Origin: Pseudomonas sp. A-RE-19
GTDB lineage: Bacteria; Pseudomonadota; Gammaproteobacteria; Pseudomonadales; Pseudomonadaceae
Direction: 5' to 3'
Length of the DNA: 64,000 nt
NCBI RefSeq assembly: GCF_019956555.1
Contig: NZ_JAHBDQ010000066.1
Span: 1 to 64,000, forward strand
The first letter of the stretch is position 1; the number at the start of each line of letters is the position of its first letter. The notes below the pieces were generated by a model. That model had not been told where the DNA came from, made no database searches, and saw only the letters and a list, made by a program, of their open reading frames with translations. Below, piece by piece: positions 52,775 to 62,103 of this stretch. A program made the translations under genes and the position numbers.

Positions 52775-54907
52775 TTATCGCACTCTACGACGGCGGCGAC
52801 TGATCAGTAACAGCGCCGCTGCCGTGAACGCCACAATTGCGCCTACTTGCACCGGCTTCTTGTAGGGCCGCAGCATCGAACGTGCAGCGTCGGTGGCCTG
52901 GGTTACATAACGTTTGCTGGCGTTCTGAAAATCGGGATAAGGGCATTGGTGACCGAAGTTCACCGCCCAATCCACGTACGGCCCTTCTTTTACATAGCGT
53001 TGATAGAAGGCACTTTCCTCTTCAAGGCTGGTGTTCCATCCCGCCGCCGCACACAACACCGCCGCAAAAGCCTGGCTGGTATGAGGCAGATTATCGGCAG
53101 CACGACTGGCCAAAGCCGTTGCGACATAACGGTAGTGATAGCGCTCATCGGGTTGAGCGGCGCTGGCTTGCTGACGCAGGACTTCATCCTCAGCCACTAA
53201 TGGACCGACCTTCAGCTCACGGCTCTCAAGGCTGTAATTACCACCCAATGTGGCGTAATCCGGCGCCATTTCGTAGCCGAGAATCTCCATCCCCCACTCA
53301 CGCGCCATCCAACCCGCGTTAAACAGGGCAGCAGCACGCTTGGTCGGCCACCAGGCAGCGTCCGCCTCCTGACGCAACTGCCCATACGCCTTGGCCTTGT
53401 TCTGCAGATCGACGTTGTCGAAGTAAGCCGGTGCTTCGTCATAACGCCCTTCACGCAACAGGCGCCGCCCCAGCAGATTGCGCAGGCTCGCGGCCACCGG
53501 CAATGGCACATAATTGTCACGATCCTGCTGACTGAGCGGCGGCGGTGCCGGTACCTGGGTGTCGACGTACTGCTTGAGTTCATCGAGGGTCAGCACCCGT
53601 TCGGCAACGGTGGCCGCGTCGTACCAGTAAATGTTTTGGCTGCGATAGAGCTGATCGAAGGCTTGCAGATAATCCCCGCGTTGCAGGGCCAGAATCGCGC
53701 TTTCGCCGTCGACCCGGCACTTGGGCTGCACCGTTTCGTAATCCCAGTCCGGCGTCCGTCGTTCGCCCCAGGACTCGTTCTGCGGGAAGGCCTGGGCTGC
53801 CTTGGCGTAGGCCGCGGCGGCAGCGCTTTTGTCGCCCTCACGCAACGCCAGTTTGGCCCGCAGCCACCACGCGAGGCCGCCGTCACCGGCCTGCTCGAGG
53901 AAGGCTTTGGCGCTGGCGTAATCGCCCTGTTGATAATTCATCGCCGCCAGGCGATCAGCGTTATCCAGACTGCCACGGGTACTGTTTTGCAGCAGTTTGA
54001 TCAATTTTTGTTCGTTCGGCGGTTGATCACCGAATGACCAGCCCAGTCGACTGATCAACGACGCCGTCACCAGTTGCTGCACCGCTTTGCCCTTGAGCAC
54101 CTCGGCCAGTTGATCGTCAGGCATCGCCGCCAGATCGGCCATCAACAGCTTCAGCGAGGTGTAACCCACCGCCGAACCGTGAAGGTTTTGCGTGGCGTAG
54201 AGTTCGATGGCGTTGTTCCAGTCGCCAGCGGTGCGGGCCACTCGCGCTTCTTCGCCGAGGCTGGCGACACCCAGTTCCAACGGGTCGCTGAAGCCGTCGA
54301 TGCTCAACTGACGAGTCTGCTCGAAGGCCTTTCGAGATTGAGCCAGCAGGTCCGGGCCGGCACCCGCTTCTGAACTCATGGCGAACAGTGCCCGCCCCAA
54401 CGAATAAGCCGCCCAGGTGCTGCGCAACGGGCGTTGATCCGCCGGCAGCGCCAGCACTTTCTGAAAGTATTCGGCGGCCAAACCATGGTCACCGGCGTTG
54501 AATGCCACCGCGCCAGCCAGATAGAACGTGAACTCGGTCGGCAGATTCGCGCCTTGCTCTTCTACCTGACGGGCATCGGTCAGGCTGCGCAGCTGTTTCA
54601 CCCGCGCTTGTTGCTCGGGCGTCAAACCGGCCTGTTCGGCAGTGTCCCGCTGACCGGTGTAATCGGGCGCATCGCCATAACCGTCCCCGGGAATGTTGGT
54701 GGCGGCGGTGACATTTTTCAGTCCCGCGATGGCATGCCCGAGGCGGTTGATCTCAAGGTTGAAGTTGCCTTCCGGCAGTTCCGCCAGCGACTGGTCACGG
54801 TTGTCCAGCAGGCGCATGGGGAAGTCCGGCCCGCAGGCCAGCGCCGAACCCAACGGCAGGCTGAGGCTCAGGCAAAGCACATGGCGGGGCCAGTTACGGG
54901 TGAACAT
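52775..54907 (-). CDS. large secreted protein with tetratricopeptide-like repeats and C-terminal membrane anchor, unknown function
   Basis: A 710-residue protein with a signal peptide (VLCLSLSLPLGSALACGPDF). A long helical region shows TPR-like units, for instance NAGDHGLAAEYFQKVLALPAD and QQGDYASAKAFLEQAGDGG. A final membrane segment (VGAIVAFTAAALLLIS) is followed by five arginines. The body should sit in the periplasm, anchored at its C-terminus. AAGGAGG before the ATG at 54907 is a strong ribosome site; the frame to 55054 overlaps the upstream gene. It overlaps the DUF3142 gene by 14 bases, so the two are co-expressed. I do not recognise a characterised homologue. Confidence 0.78.
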   Translation of the reverse strand: MFTRNWPRHVLCLSLSLPLGSALACGPDFPMRLLDNRDQSLAELPEGNFNLEINRLGHAIAGLKNVTAATNIPGDGYGDAPDYTGQRDTAEQAGLTPEQQARVKQLRSLTDARQVEEQGANLPTEFTFYLAGAVAFNAGDHGLAAEYFQKVLALPADQRPLRSTWAAYSLGRALFAMSSEAGAGPDLLAQSRKAFEQTRQLSIDGFSDPLELGVASLGEEARVARTAGDWNNAIELYATQNLHGSAVGYTSLKLLMADLAAMPDDQLAEVLKGKAVQQLVTASLISRLGWSFGDQPPNEQKLIKLLQNSTRGSLDNADRLAAMNYQQGDYASAKAFLEQAGDGGLAWWLRAKLALREGDKSAAAAAYAKAAQAFPQNESWGERRTPDWDYETVQPKCRVDGESAILALQRGDYLQAFDQLYRSQNIYWYDAATVAERVLTLDELKQYVDTQVPAPPPLSQQDRDNYVPLPVAASLRNLLGRRLLREGRYDEAPAYFDNVDLQNKAKAYGQLRQEADAAWWPTKRAAALFNAGWMAREWGMEILGYEMAPDYATLGGNYSLESRELKVGPLVAEDEVLRQQASAAQPDERYHYRYVATALASRAADNLPHTSQAFAAVLCAAAGWNTSLEEESAFYQRYVKEGPYVDWAVNFGHQCPYPDFQNASKRYVTQATDAARSMLRPYKKPVQVGAIVAFTAAALLLISRRRRRVR

Positions 54908-56087
54908 TCGAACCTCCTTGATCAATATTTGCGCAGCGTGCCCAACCGATGGCGCGCTGCCCGCCGGCCGGTATTCGACCCTCGCGCAGGCGGGTGAAGG
55001 TAAGCAGATCCGGGCGCTGTTGCAATGCATAACCGGCCAATGCATCGGCGCCATCGCAGCCCTGCACCGCCAGTGTCAGGCGTTCGGGCCAGGCGCTGTC
55101 GAGGTTGCCTTGGTTGCTGACGCTGATGTCGTAGAGACCGTCCTGCGCCGAGAGCTTCAGCCCCACACGACTGTCGAGGGTATCGCCGCGCGCCACAGCG
55201 ATAAGCGTCGTCAGGCTCCAGGCCCTGCGATCATTGGCCAGCGGCAGACGAAACCAGATCAGTCCGGCCAGATGAGCCGGTGGATCGGCGCGCAACTCGG
55301 CGCCGAGTTTGCTCAGTTGCTGCGGGTCTGCCAGCAATTCCCGGCGTTTGCCGCCCCGCTCGATGGGCACTTCGCTTTCCACAACCGGCGCACCACTGGC
55401 CCCTGGCAACAGCGCCACGCCATAAGCCGGCAGCGCCAGATAAAATGGTTTCGAAGTAATACGGCTCCAGGCCTTGGCCCACTGCCGGGCCTGATCCGGG
55501 TCGAACAGCCCACGTCGTGGATCGCTCACCGCATGCACCTGCAAGACGCTGCTGTCGACCGTCGCCAGCAGCGCCGGCAACTCAGGGCTGTCGAGCCAGG
55601 CCGGCAACGCGGTGATGCTCAGCGGCAAGGAAGCCGGCAGGTCGGCGCGCAAATGCGTGAGAAATTCGCGGTAGGCCGGTAGCCGGACGTTACCCGCATC
55701 GTGGTCGATTTCCACACCGGAGAGGACCAGCCCCTGCCCTTGCCAATCACTGAGCACTTGCTGGATTTGCGCCGTGACCTCGCCCTGATCCAGCCCCTTT
55801 AGCTGGCCATCCAGACGAACCACTGCAATCAGCGGTCGACCATCCCGCTTGAGCAGCGCCGGATCGATCCGCGCCCGGCTCCAACCGGCCTGCGGAAATG
55901 CCTGCAAGGCCAGCACGCGCAAGGTCGAGAAATCGGCGCGGCTGTCGCGCAGCGCGGCGTCATGGGCCGGCGTCCATTGGCGTTGCCAGACATAGAGTTG
56001 CCGATCGAGCGGCGGCGTGTCCGGTCGCTCGCAACCGTTGAGCAACACCGCTGTCAGCAAAACGAGCAAGCGTGTGAAAAAAACCAT
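54894..56087 (-). CDS. DUF3142-family lipoprotein
   Basis: A 397-residue protein with a lipoprotein signal (LLVLLTAVLLNGCERP), so it is probably anchored by a lipid in the envelope. The body resembles the DUF3142 family, a TIM-barrel-like glycosidase-type fold. LSGVEIDHDAGNVRLPAYREFL carries acidic residues in a place typical for such folds. No enzyme activity can be assigned. It precedes and overlaps the 710-residue secreted protein gene, forming a two-gene envelope unit. Confidence 0.82.
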   Translation of the reverse strand: MVFFTRLLVLLTAVLLNGCERPDTPPLDRQLYVWQRQWTPAHDAALRDSRADFSTLRVLALQAFPQAGWSRARIDPALLKRDGRPLIAVVRLDGQLKGLDQGEVTAQIQQVLSDWQGQGLVLSGVEIDHDAGNVRLPAYREFLTHLRADLPASLPLSITALPAWLDSPELPALLATVDSSVLQVHAVSDPRRGLFDPDQARQWAKAWSRITSKPFYLALPAYGVALLPGASGAPVVESEVPIERGGKRRELLADPQQLSKLGAELRADPPAHLAGLIWFRLPLANDRRAWSLTTLIAVARGDTLDSRVGLKLSAQDGLYDISVSNQGNLDSAWPERLTLAVQGCDGADALAGYALQQRPDLLTFTRLREGRIPAGGQRAIGWARCANIDQGGSNVHP

Positions 56088-56110
56088 GAAAAACCTTATC
56101 CCTGAATTAC

Positions 56111-56134
56111 AAAAAGGGCCTCTGAAGGCCCTTT
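56111..56134 (-). terminator. rho-independent terminator
   Basis: AAAGGGCC-TCTGAA-GGCCCTTT forms an 8-bp stem, and on the minus strand it is followed by a T-run. It would end transcription of the DUF6124 gene just before the DUF3142 gene. Confidence 0.8.
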
Positions 56135-56239
56135 GTCGCTCTGCTCGTTACCCTACTCAGCCATTGGCTTGCGGGCAATGATCACCTGACTTTTCGGTAC
56201 CAGGCGCTACTGGAAGAGAATTCCCGGTCCCACATTGGG

Positions 56240-56617
56240 TTAGCTGTGTGGCGCAGGTTTTGGTACGCCCACGTTATCCAGCATCCGGTTCGCCGCCAGT
56301 TCTGCCAGCATGACGATCTGTTGAATCGCCATCGCCGTGTGCCGGTGCGGCCCTTCCAGATACCCCGCAAAATCACTCGCCATCACACTGGCCTGGGCCA
56401 ACGATTCACAGGTGTGGGCCAACAGGTCTTCGTCTTTGATATCCGGCGCAACCCTATACATCGTGCTCGGCTTGCGGGCCACGGGGGATTTGAGGGCGGC
56501 TGGGTTGAGGTAGTGATCGAGCGCGCGTTCGGCGGCTTCGTTGAGTTTTTTTGAATTGAGGGATTCGTAAGGGGAAGTGCTGTCCGCTTCGGGCGGATTT
56601 GGTGTCGGCTTAAACAT
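56240..56617 (-). CDS. DUF6124-family protein
   Basis: A 125-residue protein with the pseudomonad DUF6124 pattern. The Pro-rich start FKPTPNPPEADSTSPYESL is followed by KKLNEAAERALDHYLNP and a helical C-terminal half (ESLAQASVMASDFAGYLEG). No membrane segment or catalytic motif is visible. Function unknown. Many fluorescent pseudomonads carry several copies. Confidence 0.8.
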   Translation of the reverse strand: MFKPTPNPPEADSTSPYESLNSKKLNEAAERALDHYLNPAALKSPVARKPSTMYRVAPDIKDEDLLAHTCESLAQASVMASDFAGYLEGPHRHTAMAIQQIVMLAELAANRMLDNVGVPKPAPHS

Positions 56618-57006
56618 GGCAAAGATCCTTAAAGAGATGGAGCTGCCATTTTTCGTTTTCCAGACGAAAGGGGTGGCAGCTGTACGCGGACTGGAAAAAC
56701 CGGTAAAGGATCAAACCCGGCAGACCCGAAGGTCTCCCACGCACAGCCGCCATAACTGCAGAGCTGAAAAAGCGCCGCATTATGTCATCTGCTGTGATCC
56801 TGTACTTCGGGTTTTCCAGGCCCGATCGCTGAATTGCCAGCGACCCCCAAAGCCTATCCACCCCATTTCCGACCGACAACCGTCAAAACCTGTCGGAAAC
56901 ATCCCCCCAAAATCATCGTCTGTAGGACTGCCTGAAGATCAAAAGATCGAGCACCAAAGGCTCCGAACCCTGCGCCGGCACCGCGCAACAAATCAGCACC
57001 TGTCCG
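56618..57006. other. intergenic region without recognised gene
   Basis: The 389 bases between the DUF6124 gene and the PNPOx-like gene contain an open frame on the plus strand, but its composition is not protein-like and it has no ribosome site. A fragment of the TGTAGGA/AGATCAAAAGATCG short repeat lies at about 56920-56950. The upstream part presumably holds the DUF6124 promoter. Confidence 0.5.
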
Positions 57007-58017
57007 TCATCCGGCACTCCTGTCGGGGGCTGTGGATAATTCACCTGGCCGCAGCCCCCCTAGAGCCTTGGCTTGCAGGCGTGCGTTCGCCTGCGCCCAG
57101 GTGCCGGTCAGCAAACTGGTGGGTGACGCGCCGTCAAAGCGCCAACGCAAGGCCAGCGCCGCGGGCCGCCGTACCACGCGCTCCACCTCGAATGTCCACA
57201 GCCGCTCGGCCCCTTGAAAAGCTTCGACCTGCGAGCCTTCGAGAATCACTTGGGTGCGACCGCTGAGGTGCAGCAGGTCGCCCGAATCGAAATCGATGAA
57301 CAGCAAACCGGCTCGAGGATTGATCAGCAGGTTGCCCAAGGTATTGAAGAACAGGTTGCCAGCGAAGTCCGGGATGGTCAGGCGATTGCCCTCTACCTGG
57401 ACGAAACCGGCCTGGCCACCCCGATGAGAAACGTCCACCGAGCGTTGGCCATCGACATCCGCATAACTGGCGACAAAGAAAGTATCAGCGCCGGCGATCA
57501 TGGCTTTGGCCGCGTCATCCAGCCCATTGAGGTGCTGTGCGATACGGGTCGCCGGATCCGCCAGGGGCACCGAGCGAAACTGGCGCAATTGAATGTATTT
57601 CGGGCAATTGCCGAAAGATTGCTCCACCGTCACGTCGAAGCCACTCGCCGTTACAGCGCCGACTCGACCATTGAGACGGTTGCGACGTCGTGTATGCAGC
57701 TCGATGCCGAGCAGCCCGATCGCCGCCCCGTCTTGCAGTTGCGCAGGGTCGTCGTGGCCAGGCAGGCTGCCGAACTGCAATAGCGCAGGCTCGGGAGAAT
57801 GGGCAAAGCCCGGCGCCCCTTCAAGAATGCTGGCCCAAGGGTTGCCGTCAGCATCCACCGCGCCGTACAGCATGAACGGTAGTTGCTGATAGAACGTGCG
57901 GTGCTGATCCGGCATCTCGCTGCGAATCACCCTACAACCCAATGTGTCCATTCGCTCGGCGACACCCACGTGAGCCTGCAACTGTTTCTCGCCTGCGTGC
58001 CAAGGTGAACGTTCCAT
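57007..58017 (-). CDS. pyridoxamine 5'-phosphate oxidase-like FMN-binding protein
   Basis: A 336-residue protein with a split-barrel flavin-binding domain in the C-terminal half (GADTFFVASYADVDGQRSVDVSHRGG and IPDFAGNLFFNTLGNLLINPRAGLLFIDF). An N-terminal half also resembles the barrel (FYQQLPFMLYGAVDADGNPWASILEG), so the gene looks like a fused pair. Such proteins act as oxidoreductases or detoxification proteins; the substrate is unknown. The ATG at 58017 has GGGAGAAG upstream. It follows a GST gene, consistent with a role in handling electrophiles. Confidence 0.82.
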   Translation of the reverse strand: MERSPWHAGEKQLQAHVGVAERMDTLGCRVIRSEMPDQHRTFYQQLPFMLYGAVDADGNPWASILEGAPGFAHSPEPALLQFGSLPGHDDPAQLQDGAAIGLLGIELHTRRRNRLNGRVGAVTASGFDVTVEQSFGNCPKYIQLRQFRSVPLADPATRIAQHLNGLDDAAKAMIAGADTFFVASYADVDGQRSVDVSHRGGQAGFVQVEGNRLTIPDFAGNLFFNTLGNLLINPRAGLLFIDFDSGDLLHLSGRTQVILEGSQVEAFQGAERLWTFEVERVVRRPAALALRWRFDGASPTSLLTGTWAQANARLQAKALGGLRPGELSTAPDRSAG

Positions 58018-58045
58018 AACGGCTTCTCCCCTGCGCTCCTCGCGC

Positions 58046-58075
58046 AATAAGAACGGCCCGGATGAGTCGGGCCGT
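58046..58075 (-). terminator. hairpin between GST and PNPOx-like genes
   Basis: ACGGCCCG-GATGAGT-CGGGCCGT is an 8-bp perfect stem just after the GST stop. On the minus strand it is followed by TTCTTATT, an imperfect T-run, so termination may be partial. Confidence 0.6.
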
Positions 58076-58080
58076 GAGCA

Positions 58081-58707
58081 TCAGGCAGTTTTTTGCAAAC
58101 CGGCAACGGTGCGCGGCATGCCGACAAACCCTGGCAAGGCTTCAATTCGCGCCAGCCACGCGCGGATGTTGGCGTAGTCGTCCAGCGACACATTGCCTTC
58201 CGGTGCATGGGCGATGTAGCTGTACGCGGCGATGTCGGCGATGGTCGGCTCGCTGCCGGCCAGATAGGCCGTTGCGCCCAGTTCCTGATCGATCGCTTTG
58301 AGCCAGGTGTGGGCATAAGTGATCACCTCTTGCGCATTGAAAGGCGCGCCAAACACAGTGATCAGCCTTGCCCTGGCAGGGCCGAAGGCTATCGGCCCGG
58401 CGGCGACCGACAACCAGCGCTGAACCTTGGCCGCACCGACCGGATCGGTTGGCAGCCAGTGGCCGTTACCGTATTTCAGCGCAAGGTAGACCAGGATCGC
58501 GTTGGAGTCGGCCAGCACCACGCCTTGATCATCAATCACTGGAACCTGACCAAACGGGTTGAGCGCCAGGAAGTCCGGTTGCTTATGAGCGCCTTTGGCC
58601 AAATCGACGAAGATCAGCTCGGTCGGCAATTGCAGCAGGGACAGCATCAGCTCCACACGGTGTGAATGGCCGGAACGAGGGAAGTTGTAGAGTTTGATGG
58701 CTTGCAT
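58081..58707 (-). CDS. glutathione S-transferase
   Basis: A 208-residue two-domain GST. The thioredoxin-like N-terminal domain (LYNFPRSGHSHRVELMLSLL) includes the glutathione-binding NPFGQVPVIDD and LADSNAILVYLALKY segments. The C-terminal helical domain has GSEPTIADIAAYSYIAHAPEG. The substrate is unknown. GGAG lies before the ATG at 58707. It lies between a LysR gene and a PNPOx-like gene, all on the same strand. Confidence 0.92.
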   Translation of the reverse strand: MQAIKLYNFPRSGHSHRVELMLSLLQLPTELIFVDLAKGAHKQPDFLALNPFGQVPVIDDQGVVLADSNAILVYLALKYGNGHWLPTDPVGAAKVQRWLSVAAGPIAFGPARARLITVFGAPFNAQEVITYAHTWLKAIDQELGATAYLAGSEPTIADIAAYSYIAHAPEGNVSLDDYANIRAWLARIEALPGFVGMPRTVAGLQKTA

Positions 58708-58838
58708 GGTCGACTCCGCTGGGTGGTGGCGCCGTTCAGGAAAGATCAGCGCCGATAGCGGGCTATCTTCCACCTGCCACCAAAACAACAGAATAACCAG
58801 CAAACGCAATCCATTATTTCAGCCAGTGCAATAACCCT

Positions 58839-59741
58839 TCAGCCGTGCAGGGCAGGGTGTTCGCGCAGCACCTTCACCGCGAAGTCCACAAAACTACGGA
58901 CCCGCACCGGGGCCTTGCGCCCACCCTGGTAGACCACATGAATGGGCAATGGCGGCAGTTCGAAGTCAGCCAGAACAATTTCCAGATCACCGGCGGCGAC
59001 CTTGTTCGCCACTTGGTACGACAGCACTCGAGTCAGTCCCAGTCCCATGGTGGCGGCCGTGATAGCCGCCTGATTGGCGGTGACCACCAGACGCGGTTCC
59101 GGACGAACGCTGATCGGCTCTCCCGCGTCAAGGAATGGCCAGCTTCTGTGCTGGCCAATGGACGAGGTTGCGATGATCGGGGCCGCGCTCAAATCGGCAG
59201 GATGCCGGGGCCGACCATGGTCAGTCAGGAAGCCAGGGGACGCGCAGATCACCCGCCGCACTTCGCCCACGCGAATTGCATGCTGATTGCTGTCAGGCAA
59301 CTCACCGATGCGCACAGCCACATCGATACCCTCCTCGACCATGCTCACCACCCGGTCGACCAGTAATGCGTTGATGCTGACTTCAGGGAATTGAGTCAGG
59401 TAACCGACCATGACCGGCGTGACGAACAACTCACCGAACAATACCGGCGCGGTGATCGTCAGTTGCCCACGGGGTTGGGCGTGGCTGCCCGCCGCCGAAT
59501 CCTCGGCTTCCTGCACCTCGGTGAGAATTCTCCGACAGTCTTCCAGATAACGCTGACCCGCCTCGCTCAAATGCACGCTACGGGTGGTACGCGTCAGCAA
59601 CTGAGTGCCAATGCGCCTCTCAAGTGCCGCCACTGCCCGGGTGACACTGGCCGCCGACATCCCCAAACGCCGCGCCGCCGCCGAGAAGCTTTGCTCCTGG
59701 GCGACGGCAGCGAAGACCTGCATTTCCTGGAATCGGTCCAT
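58839..59741 (-). CDS. LysR-family transcriptional regulator
   Basis: A 300-residue LysR regulator with the usual N-terminal helix-turn-helix (DRFQEMQVFAAVAQEQSFSA, MSAASVTRAVAALERRIG). The effector domain begins near residue 90 (GQLTITAPVLFGELFV). It is co-oriented with the downstream GST gene (131 bases) and probably controls it. A small hairpin at 59767-59791 lies in its leader region. Confidence 0.92.
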   Translation of the reverse strand: MDRFQEMQVFAAVAQEQSFSAAARRLGMSAASVTRAVAALERRIGTQLLTRTTRSVHLSEAGQRYLEDCRRILTEVQEAEDSAAGSHAQPRGQLTITAPVLFGELFVTPVMVGYLTQFPEVSINALLVDRVVSMVEEGIDVAVRIGELPDSNQHAIRVGEVRRVICASPGFLTDHGRPRHPADLSAAPIIATSSIGQHRSWPFLDAGEPISVRPEPRLVVTANQAAITAATMGLGLTRVLSYQVANKVAAGDLEIVLADFELPPLPIHVVYQGGRKAPVRVRSFVDFAVKVLREHPALHG

Positions 59742-60145
59742 CGGGCATGTCCTTCATTGAGATAAGAAATCGCAACCGTAGGCTGCGATTTTTATTTCTG
59801 TGTAGCGTAAATGATCCAGGGCCATCGATGGCGGCTACGCGAGCGGCAAATTCTGATGTAAACACCGCATTGATGGCAGGCGTCAGCCGTGGGTTCGGCC
59901 TGGCACGTGCTCTCAGGTAAACATCGGCAAGACAGCACACACAAAAAACGACCCGCACACGGCGGGTCGTTTTGTGTGTGGCGAAGGATCAGAAGTGATA
60001 GTGACGAAACAATAAAGGTTGTCACAGTGCCCCGCGTAGTCCGCGGCCTGTAAGTCCCTACTCAGTCGGGACAGTGCTTGCCCCGTTGCCGCTCAGCAAG
60101 CCCCCTGGATGGCGCGTTCACTTTAGAAGTAAGTCCCGCTCTTGG
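59742..60145. other. intergenic region between SulP and LysR genes
   Basis: This 404-base gap holds an 8-bp hairpin AAATCGCA/TGCGATTT at 59767-59791 and the terminator at 59948-59970. The stretch 59990-60140 is less GC-rich, contains the pairs CCGCG/CGCGG and CTACTCAGTCGGGAC, and shows no gene. No known RNA family was recognised. Confidence 0.45.
59948..59970 (-). terminator. rho-independent terminator downstream of the SulP gene
   Basis: ACGACCCGC-ACACG-GCGGGTCGT is a perfect 9-bp stem flanked by six A and four T residues. It can act on either strand; on the minus strand it would end the SulP transcript. Confidence 0.85.
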
Positions 60146-61873
60146 TTACTTCTGATAACTTGCTACCGCTTGCTCAAGATTGAAGAGCATTCGTGTGCGG
60201 CTCAGTTCTGCCAACGGCGAATGCATCATCATAGCCAATACAGTGGGGTTCATACCTACGAGCAAAAGTGTCACGCCTTGATCGCGCAATCGGCGCTCAC
60301 CTTCCGTCAGCATTTTGAGCGCGGTGTATTCCAGATCGAATACACCACTGAAATCAAGCGCCACAACGCGTGGTCTCGCCTGGTCGACCAATGTGCGCAT
60401 CTTTTGTCCGACTCTCTCAGCATTGGCGAAGAAGAGGCGGCCTTCGAGGTGAAGTAAAAGTAAATCCGAGAAATGTTCATCAAGGGGATTGGCGTCGCTC
60501 TCTGGACGAAAAACATTGGTGCCTGGCTTGCGAACCATCACATAGACCGGGGGGTCGGAAACCTGATGAGCCAAGGCCAACAGTGAGACGATTATTGCGA
60601 CGAGGATGCCTTGCAATGTTCCAAGCATCATGACCCCTAAAGTTGCGACAAGCGCCCAGATAAACTCTGTGCGGCGCACTTTGAGAATTTCTCGAAATTC
60701 GGAAGGGTCAATAAGCCCAACAGAATAGACGATAACCACGGCAGCCAATGTGGCATTGGGCATCAAGCCAATATAGGGGGCCAATAACAGGCAGGCACCC
60801 AATGCCAAAACGGCTGTTATCAATCCAGCCAACTGAGTGTGAGCCCCTGCCTGGCGATTCACCGCCGTCTGAGTCGTGCCCCCTCCGGCAGCCATGGCTC
60901 CGAGGAAGGCACCCCCTATATTTGCGATGCCTGTCGCGATTAATTCCCGGTTTGCTTGAGGCGAGGGTTCATCACTGCTACTAAAGGCACGCCCCGCGGC
61001 GATTGTTTCGGTAAAACTCATCAACGCAATGCCTGCAGCGGAAGGCCAGAGCTGTGCCACCAGCCCCCATTTGGGCAACGTCAAGGCAGGTAAACCGGTT
61101 GGAACATGACCGACGACCGAAACACCATGGTGATTCAGCCCAAGCAGGCTCACCCCGACAATCCCAATGGCCACCGCTGCCAATGGTGCTGGTATGGCCG
61201 GCGTAAAGCGCTTCATGGTGATCAGGATAAGCACCATGAGTGCCCCGACTGCAACAGTAGGCAACGACGCATCAGGGATTCCCTGCAGCGTGACTAGCAA
61301 ATTATGGAGGAAGTTGCCCTTATCAATATGGATGCCGATTAGTTTGGGAACTTGATCAAGCACTATTACAATGCCGATTCCTGCCTTGAATCCAACCAGT
61401 ACAGGCTCGGAGATAAAGTTGGCGACAAAGCCCATGCGCAAAAGCCCCGCCAGAGCGAGGAATACCCCTACCAGCAAGGCTAACGTGGCTGATCCTGTCA
61501 TCAAGTCTGCCAGATCGCCGGACGCGCTAATCTGATTGAGTGCCGAACCGGCAAGGATGGCGAGTGTCGTAGTCGTACTGACGCTGAGTGGCCGCGACGA
61601 ACCGAGCACGGCATAAATCAACATCGGCACCATCACCGTGTAAAGCCCTACCTGTACCGGTAAGCCGGCAATGGTTGCATATGCCAGCGCTTTGGGTATG
61701 ACAACAGCCGCTGTGGTCAGACCTGCAACCGTATCGCCTTTGAGCCAGGTCTGCCGATAGTTGCGCATCCATTCCGGTACCGGCACACGCGATCTGCGAC
61801 TCGAATGCCCAAGTGCGACTTTGGCCTGGTCGATCTGTTGGGGGGTATTCGGTTCAGAGGGGCGCCGACTCAT
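60146..61873 (-). CDS. SulP-family anion transporter with STAS domain
   Basis: A 575-residue SLC26/SulP inner-membrane transporter. About 12 membrane segments lie in residues 45-440, with typical stretches AYATIAGLPVQVGLYTVMVP and EPVLVGFKAGIGIVIVLDQV. The C-terminal STAS domain, about 460-570, has VVALDFSGVFDLEYTALKML. It probably moves sulphate, bicarbonate or another anion; the sequence cannot decide. It is divergent from the CPA1 antiporter gene across 230 bases. Confidence 0.92.
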   Translation of the reverse strand: MSRRPSEPNTPQQIDQAKVALGHSSRRSRVPVPEWMRNYRQTWLKGDTVAGLTTAAVVIPKALAYATIAGLPVQVGLYTVMVPMLIYAVLGSSRPLSVSTTTTLAILAGSALNQISASGDLADLMTGSATLALLVGVFLALAGLLRMGFVANFISEPVLVGFKAGIGIVIVLDQVPKLIGIHIDKGNFLHNLLVTLQGIPDASLPTVAVGALMVLILITMKRFTPAIPAPLAAVAIGIVGVSLLGLNHHGVSVVGHVPTGLPALTLPKWGLVAQLWPSAAGIALMSFTETIAAGRAFSSSDEPSPQANRELIATGIANIGGAFLGAMAAGGGTTQTAVNRQAGAHTQLAGLITAVLALGACLLLAPYIGLMPNATLAAVVIVYSVGLIDPSEFREILKVRRTEFIWALVATLGVMMLGTLQGILVAIIVSLLALAHQVSDPPVYVMVRKPGTNVFRPESDANPLDEHFSDLLLLHLEGRLFFANAERVGQKMRTLVDQARPRVVALDFSGVFDLEYTALKMLTEGERRLRDQGVTLLLVGMNPTVLAMMMHSPLAELSRTRMLFNLEQAVASYQK

Positions 61874-62103
61874 TGAAAACTCCCAAGTGAGACCAAGTTC
61901 AGCAAGTGATCTATACGGACTCAGTATGGGAACGCGCGGGCGTCGGGGTTTGCTTTAAATCAACTATTCGTCGCGCACTCAAATCCATCTGGATCAATGT
62001 AGTTCATTTGCCAAGCCTCCACCGATGCCGCCGCACAGGTTGGCGGATGAGTCATTCCCCGACCACAATGACATGACTCCACCCCTCGACAGGCAGGCCA
62101 TCG

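Noticed and set aside
52775..52860. C-terminal membrane segment plus Arg run as a GlyGly-CTERM or exosortase sorting signal
   Set aside because: There is no Gly-Gly or PEP motif before the helix and no sortase gene nearby; it looks like a plain stop-transfer anchor.
56577..57266. 229-codon plus-strand frame between DUF6124 and PNPOx-like genes
   Set aside because: It crosses the starts or ends of two opposite-strand genes, and its composition is unlike a protein.
59990..60140. Possible structured RNA in the SulP-LysR gap
   Set aside because: Only short complementary pieces are present; no known RNA family pattern and no clear promoter could be recognised.
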